From positions 1 to 51,544 of the forward strand of contig JANSWP010000052.1 of the NCBI GenBank assembly GCA_024743405.1: DNA of 51,544 nt, written 5' to 3'. Under the pieces are notes generated by a model. That model was not told the origin of the DNA. It ran no database searches and saw only the letters and a list, made by a program, of their open reading frames with translations. Every line of letters starts with the position of its first letter. The stretch's first letter is position 1. Positions 7,914-17,103 of this stretch are shown here, piece by piece. The position numbers were made by a program, and so were the translations under genes. The DNA is from Bacteroidota bacterium (GTDB taxonomy: Bacteria > Bacteroidota > Bacteroidia > Chitinophagales > Saprospiraceae).

Positions 7914-9035
7914 CTATGAATTTATTGACTTTAAAAACTCAGAAGGTGTTTTTCCAGTATGTTCTTTGAATTGTTTGTTAAAGGTGGATTTGGAATTAAA
8001 ACCACATTGGTAAGCCAAAGCTAGAAGGGTATATTGCTTGCTTTGAGGAAGCGAAGCAAGTCTGATAAATTCATTGATCCGAAGTGCGTTGATATAGTTG
8101 TAAAAGTTTTTTTGTTCCTTTTCATTGATGACCTGCGAGAGGTGATTAGGATGAATTTTAAGGCGTTTCGCTAATTCCGTTAACGTAATATCGTTTTTAT
8201 TAAACAAGGCTTCTTCTGCCATCAATTCATTTAATGTTGAATAAATTCTTTCAGCCATTTCTTCTGTCAAACCTGATTTTGCATATCGCTTGGAAGGGGT
8301 AGGGGTTTTATTTTCATTTCTTTCAGTTTTTGAATTTTCTACCACTTTATTATCCAATTGGGGATTGGCATTCGTTTGAAAAATATTCAATTGATTGATT
8401 CCAAAAAAACCAATAAATAAAACAAGAACGACTACCCATGAAAAGATAACAGTATTGTCAAAAAAAAACACTAGAGGCCAAACAATACCTAACCCAATCG
8501 CAAGGTATTGTAGCCATTGTAGCTCCTTCTTATCAATATTGGAAAATTTTTGCTGAATATTTTTTTGGTGTTTCCGAATCAAATAAAGTGACCATCCCGA
8601 GTATATCAATCCTGAAGTGAACATCACCAAATTTTGATAGATGACATACCATTCGTAGCCTATTCCTTTATTCTCAATAACGTATATTTTTTCAGCACCC
8701 GTTAAGCTGTAAAAAGGGATTGCTAATAGGATGAGGGAAATCGCAGGGATAAAATGGAAGAAGTAATAAACCTTCTTTTTAAGCTTATTTCCTGTAATTT
8801 CTATAACATATAAATATAATAGAACACTATGTAAGGTGGGCATTGGAAAGTCGAGTCCTAAAAAATGAGGGTGGGTATTTAATTCGCCAGTATCCTCTAA
8901 GTAATTAATTAGTTGATGAGCGAACAGTAAAACCAACCAAGCCAATAATATTTTATCTGCCGAAGACTTATCCTTTTTTATGAGCAAAAGAAAAACAAGA
9001 AAAACTGATATGGATATTCCTAGGATAAAAAACAT
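7914..9035 (-). CDS. 7TM-type AraC-family transcriptional regulator
   Basis: This 373-residue protein has an N-terminal membrane region of about seven helices (residues 1-220), a polar linker (about 221-265) and a C-terminal AraC/XylS DNA-binding domain (about 275-370). The first helix-turn-helix is around ITLTELAKRLKIHPNHLSQVINE. The second is around TLLALAYQCGFNSKSTFNKQFKEHTGKTPSEF, the family signature. The architecture, common in Bacteroidota, suggests that a membrane signal controls transcription in cis. The divergent neighbour is the nucleotide cyclase at 9205; downstream on the same strand is the SYLF gene. The inducing signal is unknown. Confidence 0.9.
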   Translation of the reverse strand: MFFILGISISVFLVFLLLIKKDKSSADKILLAWLVLLFAHQLINYLEDTGELNTHPHFLGLDFPMPTLHSVLLYLYVIEITGNKLKKKVYYFFHFIPAISLILLAIPFYSLTGAEKIYVIENKGIGYEWYVIYQNLVMFTSGLIYSGWSLYLIRKHQKNIQQKFSNIDKKELQWLQYLAIGLGIVWPLVFFFDNTVIFSWVVVLVLFIGFFGINQLNIFQTNANPQLDNKVVENSKTERNENKTPTPSKRYAKSGLTEEMAERIYSTLNELMAEEALFNKNDITLTELAKRLKIHPNHLSQVINEKEQKNFYNYINALRINEFIRLASLPQSKQYTLLALAYQCGFNSKSTFNKQFKEHTGKTPSEFLKSINS

Positions 9036-9140
9036 TGCGTGAATTAGGTTTTAAATGATCTTTTAAGTTTTGTGAAGATTTTGAAAGGGAATAAAATGTT
9101 CTCAATATTAAAAAAAATAGAGTGCCAAAACTACACATTA

Positions 9141-9170
9141 TTTACAACTCCTTAACTTTCGCTATTTTTG
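9141..9170 (+). promoter_or_regulatory. Predicted promoter of the nucleotide cyclase gene
   Basis: TATTTTTG at 9163-9170 fits TAnnTTTG, with a TTT-containing -33-like site at 9141-9143 and 19 bp between them. The expected start near 9177 leaves a leader of about 28 nt before the ATG at 9205. Confidence 0.5.
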
Positions 9171-9204
9171 ATAATAAGTTAATAGTGTAAAATATTTCGA
9201 CCAA

Positions 9205-10296
9205 ATGAAAACTTCTAAATACAATGAATATAGTAGTCAGATCATCAAAATTTTTTGGATAACAGTAGGTTGGACAATCTTTTCTGTTTTTCAGTTTCTA
9301 ATTGGCTTATCCACCTTGCGTGAATTAAATTGTGATATAGAAGACGATGATCCTATGTTTTATTTTACAGGTAGCTTGTTATCAGGGTTATTAGCAGGAG
9401 TAATTGGTGGAAGTATCTTGGTTTTGCTTTGGGAAAAATGGCTTCGAACTAAAAACTATGGAATGGCTCTATTTTATATTTTTTGGTCTTTTGTCCTTGT
9501 TTACATAACGGTTTCTTTTTGTACGGGTTTATATTTTGAAAGCCATAATCTAGGTGTTCCTTTTTATTCCTATGAAGTTTGGAATGAAGTATCCTCAACA
9601 TCATTTACTTTGGACAGATTACAAGGTTTTATTGTTTGGTTAATAGTAGTCTTGATTACACTTATTATTCTACAAGTGAATGATAAGTATGGACCGGGTG
9701 TTTTTCGTGCATTTTTATTGGGACAATATTTCCAACCAAAAAGAGAAGAAAGGATTTTTATGTTTTTAGACTTACGGTCATCTACGACAATTGCGGAAAA
9801 ATTAGGGGAAGTCCGGTATTTTAATTTTATAAAAGAAACCTTTAGAGATGTGACTCCCGCGATTTTAAATTCAAAAGGAGAAATTTATCAATATGTTGGA
9901 GATGAGATTGTCGTAAGCTGGAAAATAGAAAATGGCGTCCGAAATGCGAATTGTATACAATGTTTTTTTGAAATCCAACGAGCCCTTCAGAGACAAAGTG
10001 CCTATTACAAATCGACCTATGATAATATTGCTCCAGAGTTTAAAGCGGGCTTGCATTATGGTCATGTGATGGCAGGAGAAGTTGGTGTAGTTAAACGGGA
10101 TATTGTTTATTCAGGAGATGTACTCAACACCGCCGCCCGAATCCAGTCGAAGTGTAATGAGCTAGGTGTAAATATCTTGTTTTCAAAATATTTATTAGAT
10201 AAGCTTCGCTTAAAACCAAATTTATTCGATCCTCAAAAAATGGGAGATATTGGGCTTCGAGGGAAACAGGAAAAAGTGATTTTATATACGGTTTAG
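9205..10296 (+). CDS. Membrane class III adenylate/guanylate cyclase
   Basis: This 363-residue protein has four predicted membrane helices (about 12-35, 53-75, 87-108, 141-157) and a cytoplasmic class III cyclase domain (about 183-363). Metal-binding Asp189 (FLDLRSS) and Asp233 (YVGDE) are present, as are the substrate-contacting Asp305 and transition-state Asn308 and Arg312 (GDVLNTAAR). It therefore looks catalytically complete. Asp305 favours ATP, but the position usually occupied by the ATP-selecting Lys is not Lys here, so the product (cAMP or cGMP) is uncertain. It is divergent from the AraC gene. The two Crp/Fnr proteins in the window could in principle respond to its product, but that is conjecture. 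Confidence 0.9.
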   Translation: MKTSKYNEYSSQIIKIFWITVGWTIFSVFQFLIGLSTLRELNCDIEDDDPMFYFTGSLLSGLLAGVIGGSILVLLWEKWLRTKNYGMALFYIFWSFVLVYITVSFCTGLYFESHNLGVPFYSYEVWNEVSSTSFTLDRLQGFIVWLIVVLITLIILQVNDKYGPGVFRAFLLGQYFQPKREERIFMFLDLRSSTTIAEKLGEVRYFNFIKETFRDVTPAILNSKGEIYQYVGDEIVVSWKIENGVRNANCIQCFFEIQRALQRQSAYYKSTYDNIAPEFKAGLHYGHVMAGEVGVVKRDIVYSGDVLNTAARIQSKCNELGVNILFSKYLLDKLRLKPNLFDPQKMGDIGLRGKQEKVILYTV

Positions 10297-10318
10297 TTAT
10301 GATTGAATATGGCTCACC

Positions 10319-10654
10319 TTACCCTAGAACATTTGGGATTTCCATTTTTAAATCTCCTTTTCCTTTGCCAAAGGATACATTCATTAAAATCCACCAATCT
10401 AATTTTGAATATTGATTCAGGTTATTTGGTTCTGGTTCTGTTAGATTAATAATGTGGCTTAGTCTTTTGTGCAAGTTAGTAATCTTGTTCTCCTCAATTT
10501 CAATACTGAGGCTCAATGCAAGGTTAGAGAACATTTGGAAATGGATAATGTAACCATCATTATTAGAGATGACAGCTTTAATTTTTTCGATGATTTCATT
10601 TCTATCTTTCATTGAAAAAGCTTGCCAACTTAATTTCTTTTTTATGCTTGCCAT
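10319..10654 (-). CDS. Hypothetical protein
   Basis: This 111-residue soluble protein has no signal peptide, membrane segment or family I can name. It begins with a basic stretch (MASIKKKLSW), continues with a predicted alpha/beta pattern (EIIEKIKAVISNNDGYIIHFQMFSNLALSLSIEI) and ends GKGKGDLKMEIPNVLG. Small proteins with this look are common in Bacteroidota genomes. It follows the LytTR regulator by 41 bp on the same strand and may be co-transcribed with it. No role in the signalling block can be read from the sequence. Confidence 0.6.
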   Translation of the reverse strand: MASIKKKLSWQAFSMKDRNEIIEKIKAVISNNDGYIIHFQMFSNLALSLSIEIEENKITNLHKRLSHIINLTEPEPNNLNQYSKLDWWILMNVSFGKGKGDLKMEIPNVLG

Positions 10655-10695
10655 ATATTACTGAAGTTGTTATGGAAGAGAAAAAATTATATGAT

Positions 10696-11445
10696 TTACG
10701 AATGCTTATTAAACCATGCCTTTGCATTTGTCTTTTTGCGCCGAGAGATTGGAATAGTAGATAAGTCTTTGAGCAGGAAAGCATCTTTCTGCATTTTGTT
10801 GATGTGGTGATAATTGACAATAAAAGAACGATGGCATCTGAAAAAACCTTTTCCCTCAAGTATTTCTTCAAAATAGCCCAAAGTTTTAGAGGATATTTTA
10901 GTTTTTCCATCCAATAAAAAAAAGGAGCTATAATTTCGATCCCCTTCTATCTTGACAATATTACTCAATGTCATTTTAATCCCTCCTTCTTGAGTCGGCA
11001 AGAAAAGTACTTGATCTTGTACTTCTTTTTTATTCAAGTTGTTTAAAGCTTCTCGGATCTGGTCTTGATTTTGGCGGGCATAATCATTAGAATAATATCT
11101 TTTGATTGCTGATGATAGTTCCTTAGGATCTATTGGTTTTACTAAATAGTCTAAAGCATTGAATCTGATCGCTTGTATTGCATAGTGACTATGAGCAGTT
11201 ACGAATATGGTTTGAAAATCAATATGCTCTAAGGAAGCTAATACGTCAAATCCATTCATATCAGGCATTTCAATATCCAGAAAAATCAAATCAGGTTTTA
11301 ATTGATTGATTTGTTCGATCGCTTTCTGACCATTGACTGCTGTTCCAATTATTTGAAAATCAGGATGGTTTTCTTTAAGTAAATCGGACAAAACAGTTAA
11401 GTTAAACACATTGTCGTCAATGAGTAAGGATCTAATTGTTTTCAT
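10696..11445 (-). CDS. LytTR-family response regulator
   Basis: This 249-residue two-domain regulator starts with a receiver domain (about 4-120) carrying the acidic pair DD (10-11), phospho-acceptor Asp57 (IFLDIEMPDMNG) and the conserved Lys in LVKP (about 103). A LytTR DNA-binding domain follows (about 145-245; ILEGKGFFRCHRSFIVNYHHI is typical). Normally it would be phosphorylated by a LytS/His_kinase-type membrane kinase, but none is encoded here. Instead it is divergent from two hybrid kinases and near a stand-alone Hpt. A place as terminal output of that phosphorelay is therefore possible but unproven. The shared intergenic space (11446-11701) contains the motif at 11613-11625. Confidence 0.92.
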   Translation of the reverse strand: MKTIRSLLIDDNVFNLTVLSDLLKENHPDFQIIGTAVNGQKAIEQINQLKPDLIFLDIEMPDMNGFDVLASLEHIDFQTIFVTAHSHYAIQAIRFNALDYLVKPIDPKELSSAIKRYYSNDYARQNQDQIREALNNLNKKEVQDQVLFLPTQEGGIKMTLSNIVKIEGDRNYSSFFLLDGKTKISSKTLGYFEEILEGKGFFRCHRSFIVNYHHINKMQKDAFLLKDLSTIPISRRKKTNAKAWFNKHS

Positions 11446-11612
11446 TATTAAGGCTAAATCGTATTTGATATGTAAGCGAATGTATAAAATTTTAAATATT
11501 CGCTGATCAACAAAAGACCAAGATAAGCAATATTTTTAGTCAGCGTATACCTTAGTTTTACTTCCAAAATGCCAATGTTTTATTAATCTGCGAACCGCTT
11601 GATAATCCAACC

Positions 11613-11625
11613 GACCACTAGATAA
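11613..11625 (+). promoter_or_regulatory. Shared upstream motif, copy 1 (GACCACTAGATAA)
   Basis: This 13-bp sequence recurs exactly at 17001-17013. Copy 1 lies 76 bp before the ATG of the first hybrid kinase. It is preceded by TTGATAATCCAACC, which resembles the reverse complement of the TTGGATAATTCAA found after copy 2. It is a candidate operator for co-regulation of the phosphorelay genes. Confidence 0.45.
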
Positions 11626-11701
11626 GCAGATATTGATATTAAAAGAAGCATTCATTTTCTTTGTTGTATAAAGAATTCAAGAATCATATAAAATCGATGC
11701 G

Positions 11702-14350
11702 ATGAGATGGCTAATGCTACTTCTGTTTCCTTGTTTTTTTCTCTCTCTAAATGCCCAAACAACCAGAGCAGACTCCTTATTTGCCATTTGGTCTGATACC
11801 ACTAATAGTGCCGATGCTCGAGTGGAGGCATTTTATCAACGATTTAGTCCTTTTTTGAGGTCAGATACCAATAATCCAGAAACGGTAAGATGGGCTTCCG
11901 GCATTAAAGAAGTCCAACGATTAGCTCAAGAAGTAGGCAAGACTGATTATGAGGCGAAGTTTATCTTTTTAGAAAGTTCTGTTTATCTTTTTATTATGGG
12001 TGAAATGGATAAATGCTGTCCACTTGCGAATCAAGCTTTTGAAAAGGCACTGGAAATTAAAGATTTTAGAACTGCCTTTTTTGCATTAAGTACTCTACAA
12101 CAATGCATAGAACAAGTGCCGTCATTTTTTGATCTGGATTTCGAACAATTGGATATTCGTCTGTCTGATGCAGTCAACCTGGATAGTTTTGATGTCAATC
12201 AACTACCCTATTTATTCAATATGGGAGATGTTCATTACAGCAACTCCAGGTTTCCTGAAGCACTCTATTTTTTTCAAAAAATTATCTCCAAGAGTGAGGA
12301 ATACCAATTACAAAATGATTTCCGTTATGTGGAAGCCCTTGGGCTAGTAGGGATAATTCACCTTTTTATAAAAAACCTTGAGGATGCTGAAAATTATTTA
12401 TTAAAAGCCACTCAATTTGCCAAAAAAAACAAGAACGAAAACACTATTGGATCGATTTATACAGACCTGGCTAGTTTATATGTGGTCAAAAATAATATAG
12501 ATCGAGCCACTAGTTGTCTAGATACTGCGCTCCAAGTGATGGAAGGGAAGCAACACTGCGAAGCATGTTTGAATAAAGTCTATCGAGTAAAAGCAAGTAT
12601 TTATAACTTAAAGGACGATCACTCAAGGGCACTTCAAGAATTGCAAAAATTAGAACCATTTTATGGTGGAGAATCTGCAATGACTCATTTGGAGAACATA
12701 GGAGCATTTTATACAGAAATAGGTTTAGCCTATTTAGGTTTGGAACAGTATAAAAATGCTATTTCCGCTTGTAAAGTCGGTATCAAAAAAACAAAGGGCT
12801 ATTTATTGAGTTCAGTCGATAGTTATAAAGTAATGTATGAAGCTTATCAAGCGATAGGTAAGCATCAACAAGCTTTAGAAAGTTATCAAAAGCATGTAAC
12901 GGCAAGTGACTCTATTACTGAATTACGTAATGCACAAAAAGTTACTCGACAAGAGTTAGCTTTTCAATATGACCAACAACGCCTCGCCGACAGCCTACAA
13001 TTGGTACAACAAAACCTCCAACAGGAACTCATTTTTCAAAAAGAAATCAGTCGTCAAAAAAATAACAGAAATATTCTACTGGCACTTGGACTACTGGCAG
13101 CTTTTATTGCCTTAGGATTGTATCTCCGTTATCGTTTTCTTCAAAAAACCAAAGCCGAACTCGAAGCAAAAAACCAAATCATCGAAGCCGAAAAAGAAAA
13201 AGCACAAGCCTCCGAGCAAGCCAAGCACCAGTTCCTCGCCAACATGAGTCACGAAATCCGAACCCCTATGAACGCCATCAAAGGAATGACAGATATTCTG
13301 ATTCGTAGAGAACCAAAGAACCAACAACGGACTTACCTCAATGCTATCAAGGAGTCTTCTAACTCCCTTTTAGTTATCATCAATGACATTTTGGATATGT
13401 CAAAAATTGAGGCAGGGAAAATTGATCTGGAGAATATCCCTTTTTCTTTACAAGAAGTGATTCAGAATGTCAAAATGATTTCTCAATTCAAAGCGGAAGA
13501 GAAGGGACTGACTCTACAAACAAATATCGAAAAAGGTAGCCATACTTCTGTTCAAGGTGATCCGACTAGACTACATCAAGTTCTTTTAAACTTGGTGGGT
13601 AACGCCATTAAGTTTACGGAAAAAGGAGTCGTCACTATTCAATTAAAAACGGAAGTACTAGAAAGTGAAAATAAAATCAATACCCATTTTTGCGTATCAG
13701 ATACGGGTGTAGGTATTGGTCAAGATCGATTAGAAAAAATCTTTGAATCCTTTGAACAGGCTTACTCTGACACCACCCGAAAATTTGGTGGAACGGGACT
13801 GGGATTAAGCATTTCTAAAAAATTAGTAGAAATCCAGGAAGGAAAGATATGGGCAGAAAGCACAAAGGGAAAAGGCAGCCAATTTTACTTTAGCATTCCA
13901 TATGAAATTTCTAATCAAGTAACTGAAGCGGCAACTAGTCAGGATGTTGCAGATAACAAAATTACTGAGCTTAAAGGTGTCAAAATATTATTAGTTGAGG
14001 ACAATCATTTCAATGCAATAGTCGCCAAAGAAGAATTAGAGGACGCCATTAAAGATGTGGTAGTTGAAGTGGCAGAACATGGTGTCATCGCTGTTGAAAA
14101 AATAACACATAATGATTTTGATATCATCCTGATGGATATCCAAATGCCTGTGATGAATGGTTATGAAGCGACAAAAGTAATCCGAAATCTGTCCAATGGA
14201 AAATCTAATATTCCAATCATTGCCATGACTGCTAATGTGATGAAGGAGGAAGTGGAGCGCTGTTATGAAGCAGGGATGGATGATTTTATTGGGAAGCCTT
14301 TTGATACGGAGGACCTGATTTCTAAATTAGCAAAACTGACTAACAGATGA
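11702..14350 (+). CDS. TPR-sensor hybrid histidine kinase (first of a tandem pair)
   Basis: This 882-residue membrane kinase has a signal peptide (about 1-19) and a predicted periplasmic helical region rich in TPR-like repeats (about 20-425). The sensor carries a CxxC (Cys286, Cys289). A coiled stretch, one membrane helix (about 458-478) and a cytoplasmic coil (480-510) follow. The kinase part has phospho-acceptor His517 (NMSHEIRTP) in the HisKA domain, then an HATPase domain with an N-box (NLVGNAIKF), DTGVGIG (667-673) and GGTGLGL (696-702). A C-terminal receiver has Asp812 (LMDIQMPVMNG) and Lys865 (IGKPFD). It overlaps the next kinase by 4 bp (ATGA), indicating translational coupling. The signal is unknown. 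Confidence 0.92.
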   Translation: MRWLMLLLFPCFFLSLNAQTTRADSLFAIWSDTTNSADARVEAFYQRFSPFLRSDTNNPETVRWASGIKEVQRLAQEVGKTDYEAKFIFLESSVYLFIMGEMDKCCPLANQAFEKALEIKDFRTAFFALSTLQQCIEQVPSFFDLDFEQLDIRLSDAVNLDSFDVNQLPYLFNMGDVHYSNSRFPEALYFFQKIISKSEEYQLQNDFRYVEALGLVGIIHLFIKNLEDAENYLLKATQFAKKNKNENTIGSIYTDLASLYVVKNNIDRATSCLDTALQVMEGKQHCEACLNKVYRVKASIYNLKDDHSRALQELQKLEPFYGGESAMTHLENIGAFYTEIGLAYLGLEQYKNAISACKVGIKKTKGYLLSSVDSYKVMYEAYQAIGKHQQALESYQKHVTASDSITELRNAQKVTRQELAFQYDQQRLADSLQLVQQNLQQELIFQKEISRQKNNRNILLALGLLAAFIALGLYLRYRFLQKTKAELEAKNQIIEAEKEKAQASEQAKHQFLANMSHEIRTPMNAIKGMTDILIRREPKNQQRTYLNAIKESSNSLLVIINDILDMSKIEAGKIDLENIPFSLQEVIQNVKMISQFKAEEKGLTLQTNIEKGSHTSVQGDPTRLHQVLLNLVGNAIKFTEKGVVTIQLKTEVLESENKINTHFCVSDTGVGIGQDRLEKIFESFEQAYSDTTRKFGGTGLGLSISKKLVEIQEGKIWAESTKGKGSQFYFSIPYEISNQVTEAATSQDVADNKITELKGVKILLVEDNHFNAIVAKEELEDAIKDVVVEVAEHGVIAVEKITHNDFDIILMDIQMPVMNGYEATKVIRNLSNGKSNIPIIAMTANVMKEEVERCYEAGMDDFIGKPFDTEDLISKLAKLTNR

Positions 14351-16980
14351 AGACGAATTGTTTTAAACCTGCTATTTTTATCATTGGCTTCCTTTGCTTT
14401 GCTTTTCAAGGAATTTCACAAGAGACTAGAGTTGATTCTCTTTTTGCCATATGGTCAGATACTACCAATAGTGCCGAAGTAAGAGTGGAAGCTTACTACC
14501 AACGATTCAATCCATTAAAGGATGATTCTAAGAACCCAGAAGTTTTAAGGTGGGCTTTTTCATTAAAAGAGGCACAAAAGCTAGCTCAACAAATCGGGAA
14601 GACCGAATACGCGGGACGATTCCTATTTCTAGAATGTGGCAACTACATCTATATTGCAGGAGAACAGAAAAAGGGTATAGCATTGCTTTCAAAAGCATTA
14701 AAAAAATCATTGGAAGTAAGCGACTATATGAGTGCTGAATTTATACTTAGGATAATAAGTGAAAATCAAATTGATATAAAAGGTCTTACTCAGCTATTAC
14801 AAGGCCATCTAGCCACAGTTAATAAGGATCCGAATAATATTCCGCTAAGACTCGCCCCCGTCTACTATGAAGTAGCCAGACTTTATTATTGGGATTCTCA
14901 ACTTTTAGAGGCGCTGCAACTATTTCAAAAGATTATAAAAACGTACGATCAAAATAATCTAAAAAATAGAAACTATGCCAATACACTAGGGCTCATAGGT
15001 GGAATTCATCGATTAATAGGAAATTATGATGAAGCTGAACAATATCAAAAACGAACACTATATTATAAGAAACAGAACAAATTCCCAACGGCTATTGCTG
15101 AGGCTTATGTTAGCCATGCGATGATATATTCCGACATTGGTGATTATTTTAAGGCACAGATATATCTAGATAGTGCTTTGTTGGTTACCGATTGCAGTGA
15201 TTGCATAAAGAATAAAGCTATCAGAGTGCAAGCAGGAATTTATAACCTGAAAAAAAAATACGACCTGGCATTGCAAGAGTTGTTACCAAAGAGGGAGTCT
15301 TTCCTCAACCATTCAGGTGGCGCCTATTCAATAGGTGCATTTTTCTCTGAACTATCTAATGCATACTTCGGCTTGCATCAATACCAAAAAGCCATCGCTG
15401 CTGGCAAAAGGGGCATTGAATTATCCAATGACAACCTATATGGTTCGTTAAAAAGCTATAAGGCTATCTATCAGGCATATAATGCCTTAGGCAATCATCA
15501 ATCCGCCTTGGATTATTATAAAAAATACATCACCTCCAGAGATGCAAGAACTAAGTTGCGAAACGGTCAAAATGTAACCAAGCAAGAGTTAACCTATCAA
15601 TATGAACAGGAACGCCTCAAGGATAGCTTACAACTCGAACAACAAAAACTCACAACTGAGTTGGCATTTGAAAAAGAAATTAACAAACAAAGAAACACTA
15701 GAAATCTTCTACTGGCACTTGGACTAATCGCAGCTTTTATTGCCTTAGGCTTATATTCTCGTTATCGCTTTGTTCAAAAAACCAAAGCCGAACTCGAAGC
15801 AAAAAATAAAATCATCGAAGCCGAAAAAGAAAAAGCGCAAGCTTCCGAACAAGCCAAACATCAGTTTCTCGCCAATATGAGTCATGAAATCCGTACCCCC
15901 ATGAATGCGATCAAAGGGATGACTGACATTTTGATTCGTAGAGAACCTCAGGATCAACAACGCACTTACCTCAATGCTATCAAGGAGTCTTCTAATTCCC
16001 TTTTAGTGATCATCAATGACATCTTGGATATGTCCAAAATTGAGGCTGGGAAAATTGATCTAGAAAATATTCCTTTTTCTCTACAAGAGGTGATTCAGAA
16101 TGTCAAAATGATTTCTCAATTTAAAGCGGAAGAGAAGGGACTGACTTTACAAACAAATATTGAAACGGATAACCTAAGTTCCGTCAAAGGCGATCCAACC
16201 AGGCTACATCAGATAATTTTAAATTTAGTTGGAAACGCCATTAAGTTTACGGAAAAAGGAGTTGTTACCATTCAATTAAAAACGGAAGTTTTAGAAAATA
16301 AAAATAAAGTCAATGCTCATTTTTGTGTGTCAGATACGGGTGTAGGTATTGGTCAAGATCGACTGGAAAAAATCTTTGAATCCTTTGAACAAGCCTACTC
16401 TGACACCACTCGGAAATTTGGTGGAACGGGGTTGGGATTAAGCATTTCTAAAAAACTGGTAGAAATTCAAAAAGGGAAAATATGGGCAGAAAGTACAAAG
16501 GGAAAAGGCAGTCAATTTTTCTTTAGCATTCCATATGAAATTGCTCACGCATCTGAAATAGCGGTTACTCCAGAGATCGAAAATAACACAGCGATTGACC
16601 TTAAAGGGGTCAAAATATTATTAGTGGAGGACAATGATTTCAACGCAATAGTCGCCAAAGAAGAGTTAGAAGATGCGATCGAAGGAGTTAATGTTGAAGT
16701 GGCAGAAAATGGGGTCATTGCAGTGGAAAAAGTCATCCATGGAAATTTTGACATCATCTTGATGGATGTTCAGATGCCCGTCATGAATGGCTATGAAGCC
16801 ACTAAAGCTATAAGGAATCTTTCCAACGGCAAAGCTAATATTCCAATCATTGCCATGACTGCTAATGTGATGAAAGAGGAAGTGGAACGATGCTACGAAG
16901 TAGGCATGAACGATTTTATTGGGAAGCCTTTTGACACCCCTGATTTACTCAATAAAATTCAACATCTTATCATGAAATAA
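14347..16980 (+). CDS. TPR-sensor hybrid histidine kinase (second of a tandem pair)
   Basis: This 877-residue paralogue of the preceding kinase has the same order: signal peptide (about 1-25), TPR-like periplasmic sensor with a CxxC (Cys283, Cys286), membrane helix (about 453-473), HisKA with His513, HATPase (NLVGNAIKF, DTGVGIG, GGTGLGL) and receiver with Asp807 (LMDVQMPVMNG). The mature N-terminus repeats the first kinase almost word for word (DSLFAIWSDTTNSA). Sensor middles are strongly diverged, whereas the kinase core is near-identical in protein sequence with many silent differences. An older duplication with divergent sensing and a conserved relay partner is the simplest reading. The kinases may form heterodimers. 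Confidence 0.92.
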   Translation: MKTNCFKPAIFIIGFLCFAFQGISQETRVDSLFAIWSDTTNSAEVRVEAYYQRFNPLKDDSKNPEVLRWAFSLKEAQKLAQQIGKTEYAGRFLFLECGNYIYIAGEQKKGIALLSKALKKSLEVSDYMSAEFILRIISENQIDIKGLTQLLQGHLATVNKDPNNIPLRLAPVYYEVARLYYWDSQLLEALQLFQKIIKTYDQNNLKNRNYANTLGLIGGIHRLIGNYDEAEQYQKRTLYYKKQNKFPTAIAEAYVSHAMIYSDIGDYFKAQIYLDSALLVTDCSDCIKNKAIRVQAGIYNLKKKYDLALQELLPKRESFLNHSGGAYSIGAFFSELSNAYFGLHQYQKAIAAGKRGIELSNDNLYGSLKSYKAIYQAYNALGNHQSALDYYKKYITSRDARTKLRNGQNVTKQELTYQYEQERLKDSLQLEQQKLTTELAFEKEINKQRNTRNLLLALGLIAAFIALGLYSRYRFVQKTKAELEAKNKIIEAEKEKAQASEQAKHQFLANMSHEIRTPMNAIKGMTDILIRREPQDQQRTYLNAIKESSNSLLVIINDILDMSKIEAGKIDLENIPFSLQEVIQNVKMISQFKAEEKGLTLQTNIETDNLSSVKGDPTRLHQIILNLVGNAIKFTEKGVVTIQLKTEVLENKNKVNAHFCVSDTGVGIGQDRLEKIFESFEQAYSDTTRKFGGTGLGLSISKKLVEIQKGKIWAESTKGKGSQFFFSIPYEIAHASEIAVTPEIENNTAIDLKGVKILLVEDNDFNAIVAKEELEDAIEGVNVEVAENGVIAVEKVIHGNFDIILMDVQMPVMNGYEATKAIRNLSNGKANIPIIAMTANVMKEEVERCYEVGMNDFIGKPFDTPDLLNKIQHLIMK

Positions 16981-17000
16981 CGGTAAAACGATCTAAAAAT

Positions 17001-17013
17001 GACCACTAGATAA
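17001..17013 (+). promoter_or_regulatory. Shared upstream motif, copy 2 (GACCACTAGATAA)
   Basis: An exact copy of the 13-bp motif at 11613-11625, in the same orientation, lying 90 bp before the ATG of the receiver gene. The similar distance to the start codon in both transcription units argues for a shared regulator binding site. TTGGATAATTCAA follows at 17027-17039. Confidence 0.45.
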
Positions 17014-17103
17014 TTGAATATACCGTTGGATAATTCAAGTTAGCTTTCTATTGAATTACTGCTTTACTTTGAGTAAAATTATTCAATTATTAATCTTAAT
17101 ATC

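Noticed and set aside
10602-10910. 102-codon minus-strand frame
   Set aside because: It is an out-of-frame shadow of the LytTR regulator's C-terminal half and the next gene's start.
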